40,422 bases of DNA from an uncultured Muribaculaceae bacterium (GTDB lineage Bacteria; Bacteroidota; Bacteroidia; Bacteroidales; Muribaculaceae): NCBI GenBank assembly GCA_934555895.1, contig CAKTFH010000021.1, positions 1 to 40,422 of the forward strand, written 5' to 3'. Of the stretch, positions 1-7,729 are shown in pieces. How positions within the stretch are numbered: position 1 is the first letter of the stretch; every line of letters starts with the position of its first letter. Below the pieces are notes generated by a model. It saw only the letters and a program-made list of their open reading frames with translations. It had not been told where the DNA came from and made no database searches. The translations under genes and the position numbers were made by a program.

Positions 1-20
1 TTAGGTGTGTTTTTTCTCAT
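1..20 (-). CDS. Start of a leftward gene, 5' end only
   Basis: An ATG on the minus strand at 20-18 opens a frame whose six visible codons read M-R-K-N-T-P before the window ends. An AAGGAG sequence on the minus strand (37-32) lies 11 nt upstream, and two good leftward promoters lie further upstream (129-184). The basic, polar N-terminus would fit many proteins, so no function can be given. It is called a gene because promoter, ribosome binding site and start codon line up. Confidence 0.4.
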
Positions 21-128
21 TACACTTAACACTCCTTATTGTATTTTGTATGTTTAAAATAAGTCAAGATGACTTCACACTCTTAGTTTTAAGGATAAAG
101 AGGGCGCTCTGTGCGCCAAGGTTTTTCG

Positions 129-160
129 CAAATGTACATATTCATTTTTTGTTTTGCAAA
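129..160 (-). promoter_or_regulatory. Leftward promoter, proximal copy
   Basis: Read on the minus strand there is a -33 TTTG (160-157), a 20-bp spacer and a -7 TACATTTG (136-129). This matches the known Bacteroidota primary-sigma consensus TTTG-N19-21-TAnnTTTG. It points at the leftward gene starting at 20 and would give a leader of about 100 nt. Confidence 0.6.
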
Positions 161-184
161 GATAATTTATTGTTTTTTTGCAAA
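157..184 (-). promoter_or_regulatory. Leftward promoter, distal overlapping copy
   Basis: Minus-strand TATCTTTG (164-157) matches TAnnTTTG exactly. A TTTG (184-181) lies upstream, but the spacer is only 16 bp, shorter than the usual 19-21. The last four bases of this -7 box are the -33 TTTG of the proximal promoter, so the two overlap and probably compete for polymerase. Confidence 0.4.
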
Positions 185-219
185 TTGAAGCGAATTGCCG
201 GAAGAGGGCGTCGCCCGGG

Positions 220-250
220 TTGCATATCTGCGGGGGATGCGCTACTTTTG
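220..250 (+). promoter_or_regulatory. Promoter of the prolyl-tRNA deacylase gene
   Basis: TTG (220-222), a 20-bp spacer and TACTTTTG (243-250) match the Bacteroidota consensus. The -7 box ends only four bases before the ATG at 255, so transcription should begin at or within a base or two of the start codon. The mRNA would then be leaderless or nearly so. Confidence 0.6.
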
Positions 251-254
251 CATT

Positions 255-806
255 ATGGAATTTGATGTAAAGCACTATCACGGGCGCCCTGACGGCGAGG
301 CCCGCAGTGAAGCCGAGCTCGCCGTATATGATTTCCTTGATGATCTTGGTATAGATTACGAGACTCTCTGCCATCCGGCGGCTTTCACAATGGAGGAGTG
401 CGAGGCTGTGAGAAGCCGGGCCGGAGCCCCGGTGTTTAAAAACCTTTTCCTAACCAACAGGCAGCAGACGCAGTTTTATCTGCTGATGATTCCTGCCGAC
501 AAACCCTTCAAGACTAAATATCTCAGTTCTCAGCTGGGGTGTGCGAGGCTGTCGTTTGCCGACGAACGGCACATGGCCGAATATCTCCACATCCGTCCCG
601 GCGCCGTTTCTCCCATGGGCCTCATTCACGACAAGGAGCGGAAGGTGAGGCTGATTATCGATCGCGACCTCAGCGACAGTGTGAGGTATGCCTGTCACCC
701 GTGTGTCAACACCGCGAGTATTGTGCTCTCACTCTCTGATCTGCTCACTAAAATCATCCCCGCAACAAATCATGATTATACCTGGGTGACTCTCAAACCG
801 GAATAA
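255..806 (+). CDS. Prolyl-tRNA deacylase (YbaK/ProX family)
   Basis: A 183-aa stand-alone editing-domain protein of the YbaK/ProX superfamily. Such proteins hydrolyse mischarged Ala-tRNA(Pro) in trans, protecting translation fidelity in the cytoplasm. The middle (about residues 60-130) carries family-like stretches: KNLFLTN, FYLLMIPADKPFKTKYL and a GAVSPMGL segment, and the length fits the ProX subfamily. The ATG at 255 was preferred to the in-frame ATG at 195 because the latter lies upstream of the promoter's -7 box and the family homology begins after 255. It is a single gene with its own promoter, running towards the leftward sigma-factor operon; no clear terminator is seen in the 47-bp gap. 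Exact tRNA specificity is inferred from family, not visible. Confidence 0.9.
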   Translation: MEFDVKHYHGRPDGEARSEAELAVYDFLDDLGIDYETLCHPAAFTMEECEAVRSRAGAPVFKNLFLTNRQQTQFYLLMIPADKPFKTKYLSSQLGCARLSFADERHMAEYLHIRPGAVSPMGLIHDKERKVRLIIDRDLSDSVRYACHPCVNTASIVLSLSDLLTKIIPATNHDYTWVTLKPE

Positions 807-853
807 GGAGAGAGGGAGAGGGGAAGAGAGGGTGTAAGGCTTGTGCGGCACAG

Positions 854-1240
854 TTATTTGAGCCTGACTATAATGGTGGTTTCCGACCTCGGGTATGTTT
901 TCTCGTTTTCAATTCGAAGCATATAGATGCGGTTGGTCTTATCGTTTTGCGTGGTAAGAATAATGGTCCGCACGCCATCCTCCAATTTCTCGGTGAATGA
1001 TCCGGAGTGTTTCTCGGCCTCAAAAGCCCTGCGCAACTCGTGTGACTTGTTCCCTTCCAGGGTGAGCTTCTTTACCACTTTCTTTATACGCCGTGTATCG
1101 GTGTCGCGCTCCACGGCTGAGGTGAAGGTGCTTTTGCCGACCGACGAGAAGTTTTCCACCAGTTCGTCAATATGGTTTTGCGCGACAGAGGTGGCAACGA
1201 TTGCCACAAGCATGCATAATATCGATATCAGTCGTTTCAT
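854..1240 (-). CDS. Small secreted protein, DUF5024-like
   Basis: A 128-aa protein with a Sec signal peptide (hydrophobic residues 4-18, likely cleavage after S-V-A at 20) and a soluble basic domain of about 108 residues. It resembles the small exported Bacteroidales proteins grouped as DUF5024, whose function is unknown. That assignment rests on overall pattern, not a diagnostic motif. It is the last gene of the leftward GIN-domain/sigma/anti-sigma operon and starts five bases after the anti-sigma gene, so it is probably co-regulated by that sigma factor and acts in the periplasm or outer envelope. No cysteines remain after the signal peptide. Confidence 0.8.
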   Translation of the reverse strand: MKRLISILCMLVAIVATSVAQNHIDELVENFSSVGKSTFTSAVERDTDTRRIKKVVKKLTLEGNKSHELRRAFEAEKHSGSFTEKLEDGVRTIILTTQNDKTNRIYMLRIENEKTYPRSETTIIVRLK

Positions 1241-1244
1241 ATTT

Positions 1245-1742
1245 TCAGTTCAGGAGTTTTTTGATGCGGGCGAGTTCGTCGGCATCGGTGATATTATCCA
1301 TGAGTTCCTGCTCGATGTCGGCAGCCGAAGGCTGTGCCGCCGCGATATGCTCGATGTCGCGGGCATCGGACAGCGTGCTCTCGATATGTGATTTTATTTT
1401 CCGCAGGTTGTCGCTGCGTTTGCCATCCACTATCATGTAGCTGCCGCCATAGCTCATGTAGAGCATATGATTCTCGTAGGCATTCCATGCCGTATAGCTC
1501 CCCAACAGCAGCGCCAGCGACGCGGCGACGCCGACAATGCGGCGCACAATATTGCGGCGGCGCTCCGGCTTGTGCTTTGTTTCCGGCAGCATCGCGAAGC
1601 CGACGAATAACCGGCGATACTGTTTCAGGTCGTCGGCGACATCACCGCTTGTGAAATAGTCATATAGCTGCTGCTCTTCCGACAGCGTGGTGGTGCCGTC
1701 GAAAAACCGGTCTATCAGCCTGTGTATGTCATTGACTTTCAT
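1245..1742 (-). CDS. Probable membrane anti-sigma factor
   Basis: A 165-aa protein with a cytoplasmic N-terminal part (residues 1-62), one predicted transmembrane helix (about 69-88, after the basic stretch E-R-R-R-N-I-V-R-R) and a periplasmic C-terminal region of about 75 residues. This layout, and a start codon overlapping the stop of the ECF sigma gene (ATGA, 4 bp), are typical of anti-sigma factors that hold a sigma factor at the inner membrane. No zinc-binding HxxxCxxC motif is present, so it is not a classical ZAS protein. The start at 1742 was chosen because of the overlap; the frame stays open upstream only as a shadow of the sigma gene. The role is inferred mainly from context. Confidence 0.7.
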   Translation of the reverse strand: MKVNDIHRLIDRFFDGTTTLSEEQQLYDYFTSGDVADDLKQYRRLFVGFAMLPETKHKPERRRNIVRRIVGVAASLALLLGSYTAWNAYENHMLYMSYGGSYMIVDGKRSDNLRKIKSHIESTLSDARDIEHIAAAQPSAADIEQELMDNITDADELARIKKLLN

Positions 1743-2218
1743 TTTTTCTCTTCCTCCCAATATTGGTTTCTTATCGTCTGCCGGGCGCGGCTCACGGCCT
1801 TGCGCACGGCCACCTCGGTGCTGCACGTAATCCGGGCTATCGAGGAATATTCCATGCCGTCGATGTGGCGCAGCCTTATCACCAGCTGATGGAATGCCGG
1901 CAATGCGTCGATGCAACGCATGATATGCTCAAACTGCTGTTCGTCGGCCTGGTCGCCGTCTTCGCTTCCTATCTCCATGCCGGTGATGTCGCACACGGCA
2001 TGCCGTCGACGCAGATGTGAGCGCGCCATGTTGCGTGTCACCACCGAGGCAAGCGTGTCGACGGGTGTGCGCAGCTGCGGACATAATGTCCACAGCTTAA
2101 GCAGAACATCCTGCACGATGTCCTCAGCTTCGTCGCGGTCGCCCACAACACCGGTGGCGATGACGAGGAGAATCGGCCTCAGGCGTTTTGCCTCTTTGGG
2201 AAAGTCCTCTGATTTCAA
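1739..2218 (-). CDS. ECF-type RNA polymerase sigma factor
   Basis: A 159-aa sigma-70 family protein of the extracytoplasmic-function group. Region 2 is seen at about residues 22-45 with the typical DEAEDIVQDVLLKLW core, and region 4 at about 98-152 with the L-P-x-x-x-x-x-V-I-x-L-R helix and the recognition helix around 128-147. It directs polymerase to envelope-stress or specialised promoters. The only plausible start is a TTG at 2218 that overlaps the stop of the upstream GIN-domain gene (TTTTGA), so translation is probably coupled and weak. It lies between its putative signal gene upstream and anti-sigma gene downstream. Its target promoters are not identifiable here. Confidence 0.9.
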   Translation of the reverse strand: MKSEDFPKEAKRLRPILLVIATGVVGDRDEAEDIVQDVLLKLWTLCPQLRTPVDTLASVVTRNMARSHLRRRHAVCDITGMEIGSEDGDQADEQQFEHIMRCIDALPAFHQLVIRLRHIDGMEYSSIARITCSTEVAVRKAVSRARQTIRNQYWEEEKK

Positions 2219-3120
2219 AACCGGTTGAGATTGCTGCTGTCGATAGTGCTTATGCCTGATGAATCAAATTGAGTGTCATCGGCCGTTCCCTTTATGGTGA
2301 GTTTTGACACTCCCGAGCTCTCGGCTTTAAGGGTCTTGCAGTCTACCTGCAGTTCCACATTTACCGAGCCATTGTTCTTGATGTTCATCTTATCGCCGTT
2401 GAAACATATCTTCTGCTTTCCGGCGCCGTCGTTGTTGAGCGTCACAGTGGTTGCAAGCAGCGTCATTTCACCGTTAAAAGCGCCCTCGTTTTCGATCTTG
2501 ATGTTTTTGCCGGTCACTTTTATGTCGCCGTTCAAAGCCCCTTGGTTGTTGATTTCGAAAATATTGTTGTCGCCTACAGTGAGCTGGTTTTTCAGGCTGC
2601 CGTCGTTGTCGATATACACCTCCTTGCAGTCAATACCGAGGGTGTCGGTCAGCGCACCGTCGTTGGTGCATGTCAAAGTCTCGAAGTGAAGTCTGTCGGC
2701 TTTCAGTGTCATGGCGCCGTCGTTGTCGATATTCAGCTTTTTGCCATTGAAATTGCGTGCATCGATATGGATTGCCCCATCGTTGTTTATGGACTTCAGC
2801 GACGGCATTGTTATCCACACTTCGGCATAGTTGTTCTGTTGCCGGGAAGGTTTCTCCGTTTCAAGTCTAAGAGTATTGCCGCGCACCGATAGCTTCAGAC
2901 GCCATCCGGCGGCATGCCTTACTTTGACACTGCGGCTATTGCCTTGTGTGATATAGAGTCTTACTGCACTTTCGTTATCAATGGCGTCGAAAGCGGGGAG
3001 CGATATGCTTTGCACTTCAGCTCCGGCGGCACGGTCGGTTTCTTTTTGCGCTCTGCAGGCTATGGCCACCAACATCAGCAGGGCGATTGAGGTCAATCTG
3101 ATGATTTTGTTACTTTTCAT
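2215..3120 (-). CDS. Secreted GIN-domain (DUF2807) envelope protein
   Basis: A 301-aa exported protein with an N-terminal signal peptide (hydrophobic 9-21). Cleavage could be at the Ala-Cys near residue 22, as a lipoprotein, or after R-A at 24. From about residue 37 it has the DUF2807 'putative auto-transporter adhesin head GIN' pattern: a right-handed beta-helix of repeated N-D-G-A / N-x-G-A turns (INNDGA, IDNDGA, TNDGAL, IDNDGS, INNQGA, IENEGA, LNNDGA, IKNNGS), about 20-24 residues per rung. It is first in the operon with the ECF sigma and anti-sigma genes. The molecular role is unknown; surface structure or stress-sensing is plausible. The strict N-D-G repetition makes this assignment secure. 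Confidence 0.9.
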   Translation of the reverse strand: MKSNKIIRLTSIALLMLVAIACRAQKETDRAAGAEVQSISLPAFDAIDNESAVRLYITQGNSRSVKVRHAAGWRLKLSVRGNTLRLETEKPSRQQNNYAEVWITMPSLKSINNDGAIHIDARNFNGKKLNIDNDGAMTLKADRLHFETLTCTNDGALTDTLGIDCKEVYIDNDGSLKNQLTVGDNNIFEINNQGALNGDIKVTGKNIKIENEGAFNGEMTLLATTVTLNNDGAGKQKICFNGDKMNIKNNGSVNVELQVDCKTLKAESSGVSKLTIKGTADDTQFDSSGISTIDSSNLNRF

Positions 3121-3255
3121 CTTATATGCGTTTGTGATGATTTCTATTTAGAGTACGCCTGTCGTCTCCGTTTGTGACAGGCTGCAAAGAAAATAATTTA
3201 GACATGTCTGTAATTTTCCGGACTTTCAGGGCGAGGCTTATGACGATGGGCACCA

Positions 3256-3263
3256 TACCTTTG
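3256..3263 (+). promoter_or_regulatory. -7 box upstream of the 823-aa orphan gene
   Basis: TACCTTTG fits TAnnTTTG exactly. It lies 28 bp upstream of the ATG at 3292, giving a leader of roughly 20 nt. No convincing TTTG is seen at the -33 position, so the promoter may be weak or activator-dependent. Confidence 0.4.
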
Positions 3264-3291
3264 CGGCCGAAACATTCAAAAAATTTTGGAT

Positions 3292-5763
3292 ATGGAAGGT
3301 AAGTGCAGTAAAAGACAGAGAGAGGAGAGAAGAGGCGGCAGCGTAGCTTTCGGAGCGGTGGAGGCGACAGCACTCACGGGTGGACGCTTCATGACAGGCA
3401 CGAACGTGCGGCGCCACGAGGTGGAGCGGGATGTGTGGGTCAGCGCCGGGATGCCGGCCGCGGTGAGGGCCGACGGGTGGCTGCCGTGGGGTGTGACGGT
3501 GCTGAGGGGTACCTCTGGCAAGCAGGCAGTATGGTTTGTGCGCGGTAACTCCATGGCGGTGAGTGTGACCGAAGCGGGAGCCGAGGTGAACCCCGCCGCC
3601 ATCGTTACGGCGTTGGGAACGCTCAACGGCGCTCCGGTGGCTGTGGAGGTGGTAGAAGAGGGTACACTGCGCATAGCGGTGGAGGGCGCACGGGCGGTGT
3701 ATGCCACCTACACCCGTCAGGGAGCCGTGACGCTTCACGGCGAGATGCCGCAGTTGCCGCAACTGCGCCTCGAGGCCACTCCCGGGAGGGCTGTGACGGT
3801 GGCTGTGGGGCGTGTGGCGCTGTCGGGCGACAGCGATGCAATGGGAGCCACGCTTGCCGATGCCGATGTGCAGAAGGTGACGGCTGCGCTCATGGCTGCC
3901 TATGGACGCCTGAAGTCGCTTGTGGCGGGCATGGGCGGCTTCATGCAGCCGGTGGTGGCACGCTGGCGTCTGCTCGACGGCAGGGGGAGCACGGTAGCGA
4001 TGGGCGCTCCGGTGCTGCTTGGCCAGAAAGAGGGGGTGCAATGTTCGGGCGAGGTGACGATGCCCGCCGAGGGGAGCGACCTCGGGGCGCTCGCCGCCGG
4101 GTCGCTGTCGGGTAGGAGTTTCAGCATCAGTCTGGGAGGCATGCGGGCCATCCCCGCTCCGTGGAGCCGCATAGTGCGCAGGGCGGTGGTGGAGATAAGC
4201 GACGCCATCGACCCCGTGGCCGCTGAATCGCAGGCCCTGTGCCGTGTGGTCAACGACGGTCACGGCCCCACGGTGTATGCGCGGCTGCCGATTGCCGGCG
4301 AGGCGATGCTCCGGAGCAAAGTCACAGCGGCACTTATGGGCGAAGGGTTCAGGGTGCATGCTGTTGTTGACGAGCCTTTCGGCGAAAATGCTTCTACGGA
4401 AGTATCGGTGGGGAACCGCCCGCTGTGGACAGACCCCCGTGCGCCGCGACTGCCGTGGAGCCATCTGCACCGCGATGCCGTGAGCTACACCATGATGACC
4501 CGGGCCGGAGAGCGTGCGGTGGCTGCAGGCCGCAGCGAGGAGGTGTTTGCCGGCTACGGCGTGCAGGATTATGCCACAGCGACATCTGAGGGTGCGTGGA
4601 GGGCGCAGGCCGAGATGCTGCTGGTGTATCCCGACGGCTCGGAACGGCGCAGGGTGAGTGTGTCGTCGGGCACCGGACATGCGCCGCAACTCGTCTCGGG
4701 ACTAATTGTGGTGCCCGATGTGAACGCACGCCGGCTGCGTCTCACTGTCTCGACAGGCGGCAAGATACTCACCGCCATCTACGACCTGCAGCCCGTGCCT
4801 GAGGCCGCATGCGCCTGCTGTCTGCAGCCGGGACTAAAGGGAACATTTCCCGACAAGGAGCTCGCTGCGATGCCAGCCGTGGACGACTGGGAGGAGCAAG
4901 GTATGCGCCGCACCGAGCCGGGATATGTGGGGATATTCGACAGCGATGCCCTGGCGGTGGAACTCGCCCGAACCTCGATGCCCGGCAAGGTGGTATATGC
5001 CGGCATGATGCCACGCAACAACGGCGCGTGGGATTTCTCGCGGCTGCGTCTGCTGCTCATGGGCGCGTTCGGCACCTACCGTGCCACAGTCGACGCGCAG
5101 GGAGCGTTCCACAGCATGGCTCCAATGGACCTCCGGCCGGTGCTCTCGCGGCATGCCGTGTGCGAGGCTCCCGGCGATAAGGGCCTCACTCTCTATGCTG
5201 TGGCCGGAGGCGACCTTGTGGAGGCCGGGAGCGGTGCAGTGACCACTTTGCTGCCGCATTGCGGAGCAGTGACGGCGGGATGGTGCGGGCGCTACGGAGA
5301 GCTGTGGCTCGCCGGTGCCAAAGGGCGCATGAGGCGGCTGGCGCCCTCACATCCGCAGGAGATTGTAGATGTAAGGCTGCCAGGACTTAGCGGCGGCGTG
5401 CAGTTCAGTCAAAGCGGTGCTGGGCTGCTCATGGCCGCCGGTGACTCCGGCCTCATACTCGACCCTTCGGAGGAGAGCGATGCCGCGCTGCCTGTGGCGC
5501 TGAGGCTGCGCTACCGCAATCCGTGGCCCGGGGGAGATGCCCGACGGCTGCATACTCTGGTTGTGCCGGTTACGGCAGCCTCGTTCGCCGGTACCATCGC
5601 TCTCTACGGCGACTGTGGCACGACCGTGCCATGCGAACTGTGCACAATCAGGATCGACGGCGCCGTCAATGCACCGGTGCCGCTCACCCCGCTGGCTCCG
5701 TGGCGCCCGTGGCTCGAGTTATGCATCACGGCCGATGCCGCATGTTCATTCATTTGCCGTTAA
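3292..5763 (+). CDS. Large GC-rich protein of unknown function (823 aa)
   Basis: I do not recognise this family. The protein has no signal peptide and no membrane helix. It is rich in Ala, Gly, Arg and Val, looks mostly beta (many alternating short hydrophobic stretches), and has a Cys cluster A-C-A-C-C near residue 506. The C-terminal third (about 620-720) has short repeats of the type 'GELWLAGAKGRMRRL', 'LYAVAGGDLVEA' and 'LLMAAGDSGLIL', which suggest propeller-like blades. The tone resembles large structural proteins of Bacteroidota prophages, but no diagnostic motif proves it. It is an isolated cistron with its own -7 box and terminator, and is noticeably more GC-rich than its neighbours. 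The ATG at 3292 was preferred to a TTG six bases upstream. Confidence 0.8.
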   Translation: MEGKCSKRQREERRGGSVAFGAVEATALTGGRFMTGTNVRRHEVERDVWVSAGMPAAVRADGWLPWGVTVLRGTSGKQAVWFVRGNSMAVSVTEAGAEVNPAAIVTALGTLNGAPVAVEVVEEGTLRIAVEGARAVYATYTRQGAVTLHGEMPQLPQLRLEATPGRAVTVAVGRVALSGDSDAMGATLADADVQKVTAALMAAYGRLKSLVAGMGGFMQPVVARWRLLDGRGSTVAMGAPVLLGQKEGVQCSGEVTMPAEGSDLGALAAGSLSGRSFSISLGGMRAIPAPWSRIVRRAVVEISDAIDPVAAESQALCRVVNDGHGPTVYARLPIAGEAMLRSKVTAALMGEGFRVHAVVDEPFGENASTEVSVGNRPLWTDPRAPRLPWSHLHRDAVSYTMMTRAGERAVAAGRSEEVFAGYGVQDYATATSEGAWRAQAEMLLVYPDGSERRRVSVSSGTGHAPQLVSGLIVVPDVNARRLRLTVSTGGKILTAIYDLQPVPEAACACCLQPGLKGTFPDKELAAMPAVDDWEEQGMRRTEPGYVGIFDSDALAVELARTSMPGKVVYAGMMPRNNGAWDFSRLRLLLMGAFGTYRATVDAQGAFHSMAPMDLRPVLSRHAVCEAPGDKGLTLYAVAGGDLVEAGSGAVTTLLPHCGAVTAGWCGRYGELWLAGAKGRMRRLAPSHPQEIVDVRLPGLSGGVQFSQSGAGLLMAAGDSGLILDPSEESDAALPVALRLRYRNPWPGGDARRLHTLVVPVTAASFAGTIALYGDCGTTVPCELCTIRIDGAVNAPVPLTPLAPWRPWLELCITADAACSFICR

Positions 5764-5768
5764 TTAAG

Positions 5769-5818
5769 ATAAGTTGGTCATCAAAATTCATTTAATGACC
5801 AACTTATTTTGTAATTTT
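5769..5818 (+). terminator. Terminator after the 823-aa gene, overlapping the argS promoter
   Basis: A perfect 13-bp stem (5769-5781 with 5795-5807) and a 13-nt loop are followed by a T-rich run. The stem is AT-rich, so termination may be partial. Its tail contains the argS -7 box. Confidence 0.65.
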
Positions 5819-5819
5819 G
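5812..5819 (+). promoter_or_regulatory. argS promoter -7 box
   Basis: TAATTTTG matches TAnnTTTG and lies 50 bp upstream of the argS ATG. The -33 region overlaps the terminator stem and has no clear TTTG. The leader would be about 45 nt. Confidence 0.45.
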
Positions 5820-5869
5820 TGTCGGTAAATCAAGAAACAAAATCACAAAAACAGAAATAACGAAAGAAT

Positions 5870-7660
5870 ATGTCAATCGACCAGATTATTGCTCAGGGTG
5901 TGGCCAAGGCCGTGAAAGCACTCTACGGGGTGGACACTCCGGCCGACAAAATAGCGCCGCAAACCACTCGCAAGGAGTTTGAAGGCAATCTTACCGTGGT
6001 GGTTTTCCCATGGGTGAAGGCCGCCCATAAATCGCCTGAGCAGGTGGGAACCGAAATCGGCGACTGGCTGGTGGAGAACGAGCCCGCAGTCGACCGTTTC
6101 AATGTGGTGAAGGGATTTCTCAACATCGTCATCGAGCCCACCTTCTGGTGCTCGGTGCTCGAGCATATCGAGTCGACCCCCTCGTTCGGCATCGAGGCTG
6201 CCACCGAGACATCGCCGCTGGTGATGGTGGAATACAGCTCGCCCAACACCAACAAACCCCTGCACCTGGGCCACGTGCGCAACAACCTGCTGGGCTATTC
6301 GCTGGCCGAGATACTTAAGGCATGCGGCAACCGTGTGGTGAAGACCAACATAGTGAACGACCGCGGCATCCACATCTGCAAGTCGATGCTCGCATGGCAG
6401 AAATGGGGCGACGGCGCCACTCCGGAGAATACCGGCAAGAAAGGCGACCACCTCATTGGTGACTTCTATGTGCTCTTCGACAAGCACTACCGCGCCGAGG
6501 TGAAGGAGCTTATGGAGACCAAGGGGCTCAGCGAGGACGACGCCAAGGCTCAGAGTCCCCTCATGGCCGAGGCCCGCGCCATGCTGCGCAAATGGGAGGA
6601 AAAAGACCCCGAGGTGCGCAAACTCTGGGAGATGATGAACTCGTGGGTGTATGCCGGTTTCGACGAGACATACCGCCGTCTGGGCGTGGATTTCGATAAA
6701 ATCTACTATGAGAGCCAGACCTACCTCGAGGGTAAGGAAAAAGTGCTCGAAGGGCTCGAGAAGGGCATAATGACCCGCGACGCCGACGGTTCGGTGTGGG
6801 CCGACCTCACCGACGCGGGCCTCGACCGCAAGCTGCTGCTGCGCTCCGACGGCACATCGGTGTACATGACCCAGGACATAGGCACCGCCAAGCTCCGCTT
6901 CCAGGATTTCCCCATCGACAAGATGATTTACGTGGTGGGCAACGAGCAGAACTACCACTTCCAGGTGCTCTCTATACTTCTCGACCGCCTCGGCTTCAAG
7001 TGGGGCAAAGATCTCGTGCACTTCTCCTACGGCATGGTGGAGCTCCCCGAAGGCAAGATGAAGAGCCGCGAGGGCACGGTGGTCGACGCCGACGACCTCA
7101 TGGAGGAGATGGTGAGCTCGGCACGCGAGGTGTCGCGCGAGCTCGGCAAGCTCGACGGCCTCACCGAGGCCGAGACCGAAGAAATTTCGGAAGTCGTGGG
7201 CCTCGGGGCGCTGAAATATTTCCTGCTCAAGGTCGACCCCCGCAAGAACATGCTCTTCAACCCCAAGGAGAGCATCGACTTCAACGGCAACACCGGTCCC
7301 TTCATCCAGTACACCTACGCCCGCATCCGCTCGGTGCTCCGCAAGGCACAGGAGCAGGCGCTCACCGTGGCTCCCTATAGTGCCGTGCAGCCCAACGAGA
7401 AGGAGATTGCACTCATACAGACTCTGGCCGACTTCCCCGCCACAGTGCAGGAGGCTGGACGCAGCTATTCGCCCGCCGTCATCGCCAACTATGTGTATGA
7501 ACTCGTGAAGCAGTTCAACCAGTTCTACCACGATTATTCCATCCTCAAGGAGGAGGATGTGGCAGTGCGCTCGCTGCGCCTGGCGCTGTGCGACGCCACA
7601 TCGCGCGTGGTGGCCACCGGCATGGGTCTCCTCGGCATCCGCGTGCCCGAGAGAATGTAA
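5870..7660 (+). CDS. argS: Arginyl-tRNA synthetase
   Basis: A 596-aa class I aminoacyl-tRNA synthetase that charges tRNA(Arg) with arginine in the cytoplasm. Visible features are the N-terminal Arg-tRNA-synthetase additional domain (about 1-90), the HIGH-type motif HLGH at residues 132-135 in the context S-P-N-T-N-K-P-L-H-L-G-H, and the KMSKS-equivalent G-K-M-K-S-R-E-G-T at about 395-403. The C-terminal DALR anticodon-binding domain ends with the typical V-x-x-x-G-M-x-x-L-G-I-R-V-P-E-R-M. Length and motifs are normal for the family. It appears to be monocistronic with its own promoter; the next gene follows after 69 bp without a clear terminator. Confidence 0.98.
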   Translation: MSIDQIIAQGVAKAVKALYGVDTPADKIAPQTTRKEFEGNLTVVVFPWVKAAHKSPEQVGTEIGDWLVENEPAVDRFNVVKGFLNIVIEPTFWCSVLEHIESTPSFGIEAATETSPLVMVEYSSPNTNKPLHLGHVRNNLLGYSLAEILKACGNRVVKTNIVNDRGIHICKSMLAWQKWGDGATPENTGKKGDHLIGDFYVLFDKHYRAEVKELMETKGLSEDDAKAQSPLMAEARAMLRKWEEKDPEVRKLWEMMNSWVYAGFDETYRRLGVDFDKIYYESQTYLEGKEKVLEGLEKGIMTRDADGSVWADLTDAGLDRKLLLRSDGTSVYMTQDIGTAKLRFQDFPIDKMIYVVGNEQNYHFQVLSILLDRLGFKWGKDLVHFSYGMVELPEGKMKSREGTVVDADDLMEEMVSSAREVSRELGKLDGLTEAETEEISEVVGLGALKYFLLKVDPRKNMLFNPKESIDFNGNTGPFIQYTYARIRSVLRKAQEQALTVAPYSAVQPNEKEIALIQTLADFPATVQEAGRSYSPAVIANYVYELVKQFNQFYHDYSILKEEDVAVRSLRLALCDATSRVVATGMGLLGIRVPERM

Positions 7661-7729
7661 AAGCGCGATGACTTAAACCTTTCGGGCTGCCGGAGCGTCT
7701 AATAGAAAAAAGAATTTAACACTGAATCA

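Noticed and set aside
3238..4689. A 483-codon minus-strand frame over the 823-aa orphan gene
   Set aside because: Since the orphan itself is unrecognised, both strands were considered. The antisense product is extremely His/Arg/Pro-rich, ends abruptly, and has no promoter; the plus frame has a promoter box and a correctly placed terminator.
5873..7531. A 552-codon open frame on the strand opposite argS
   Set aside because: It lies wholly within argS, its protein is a low-complexity His/Val/Glu/Leu-rich string typical of the antisense frame of GC-rich genes, and argS has all its catalytic motifs.
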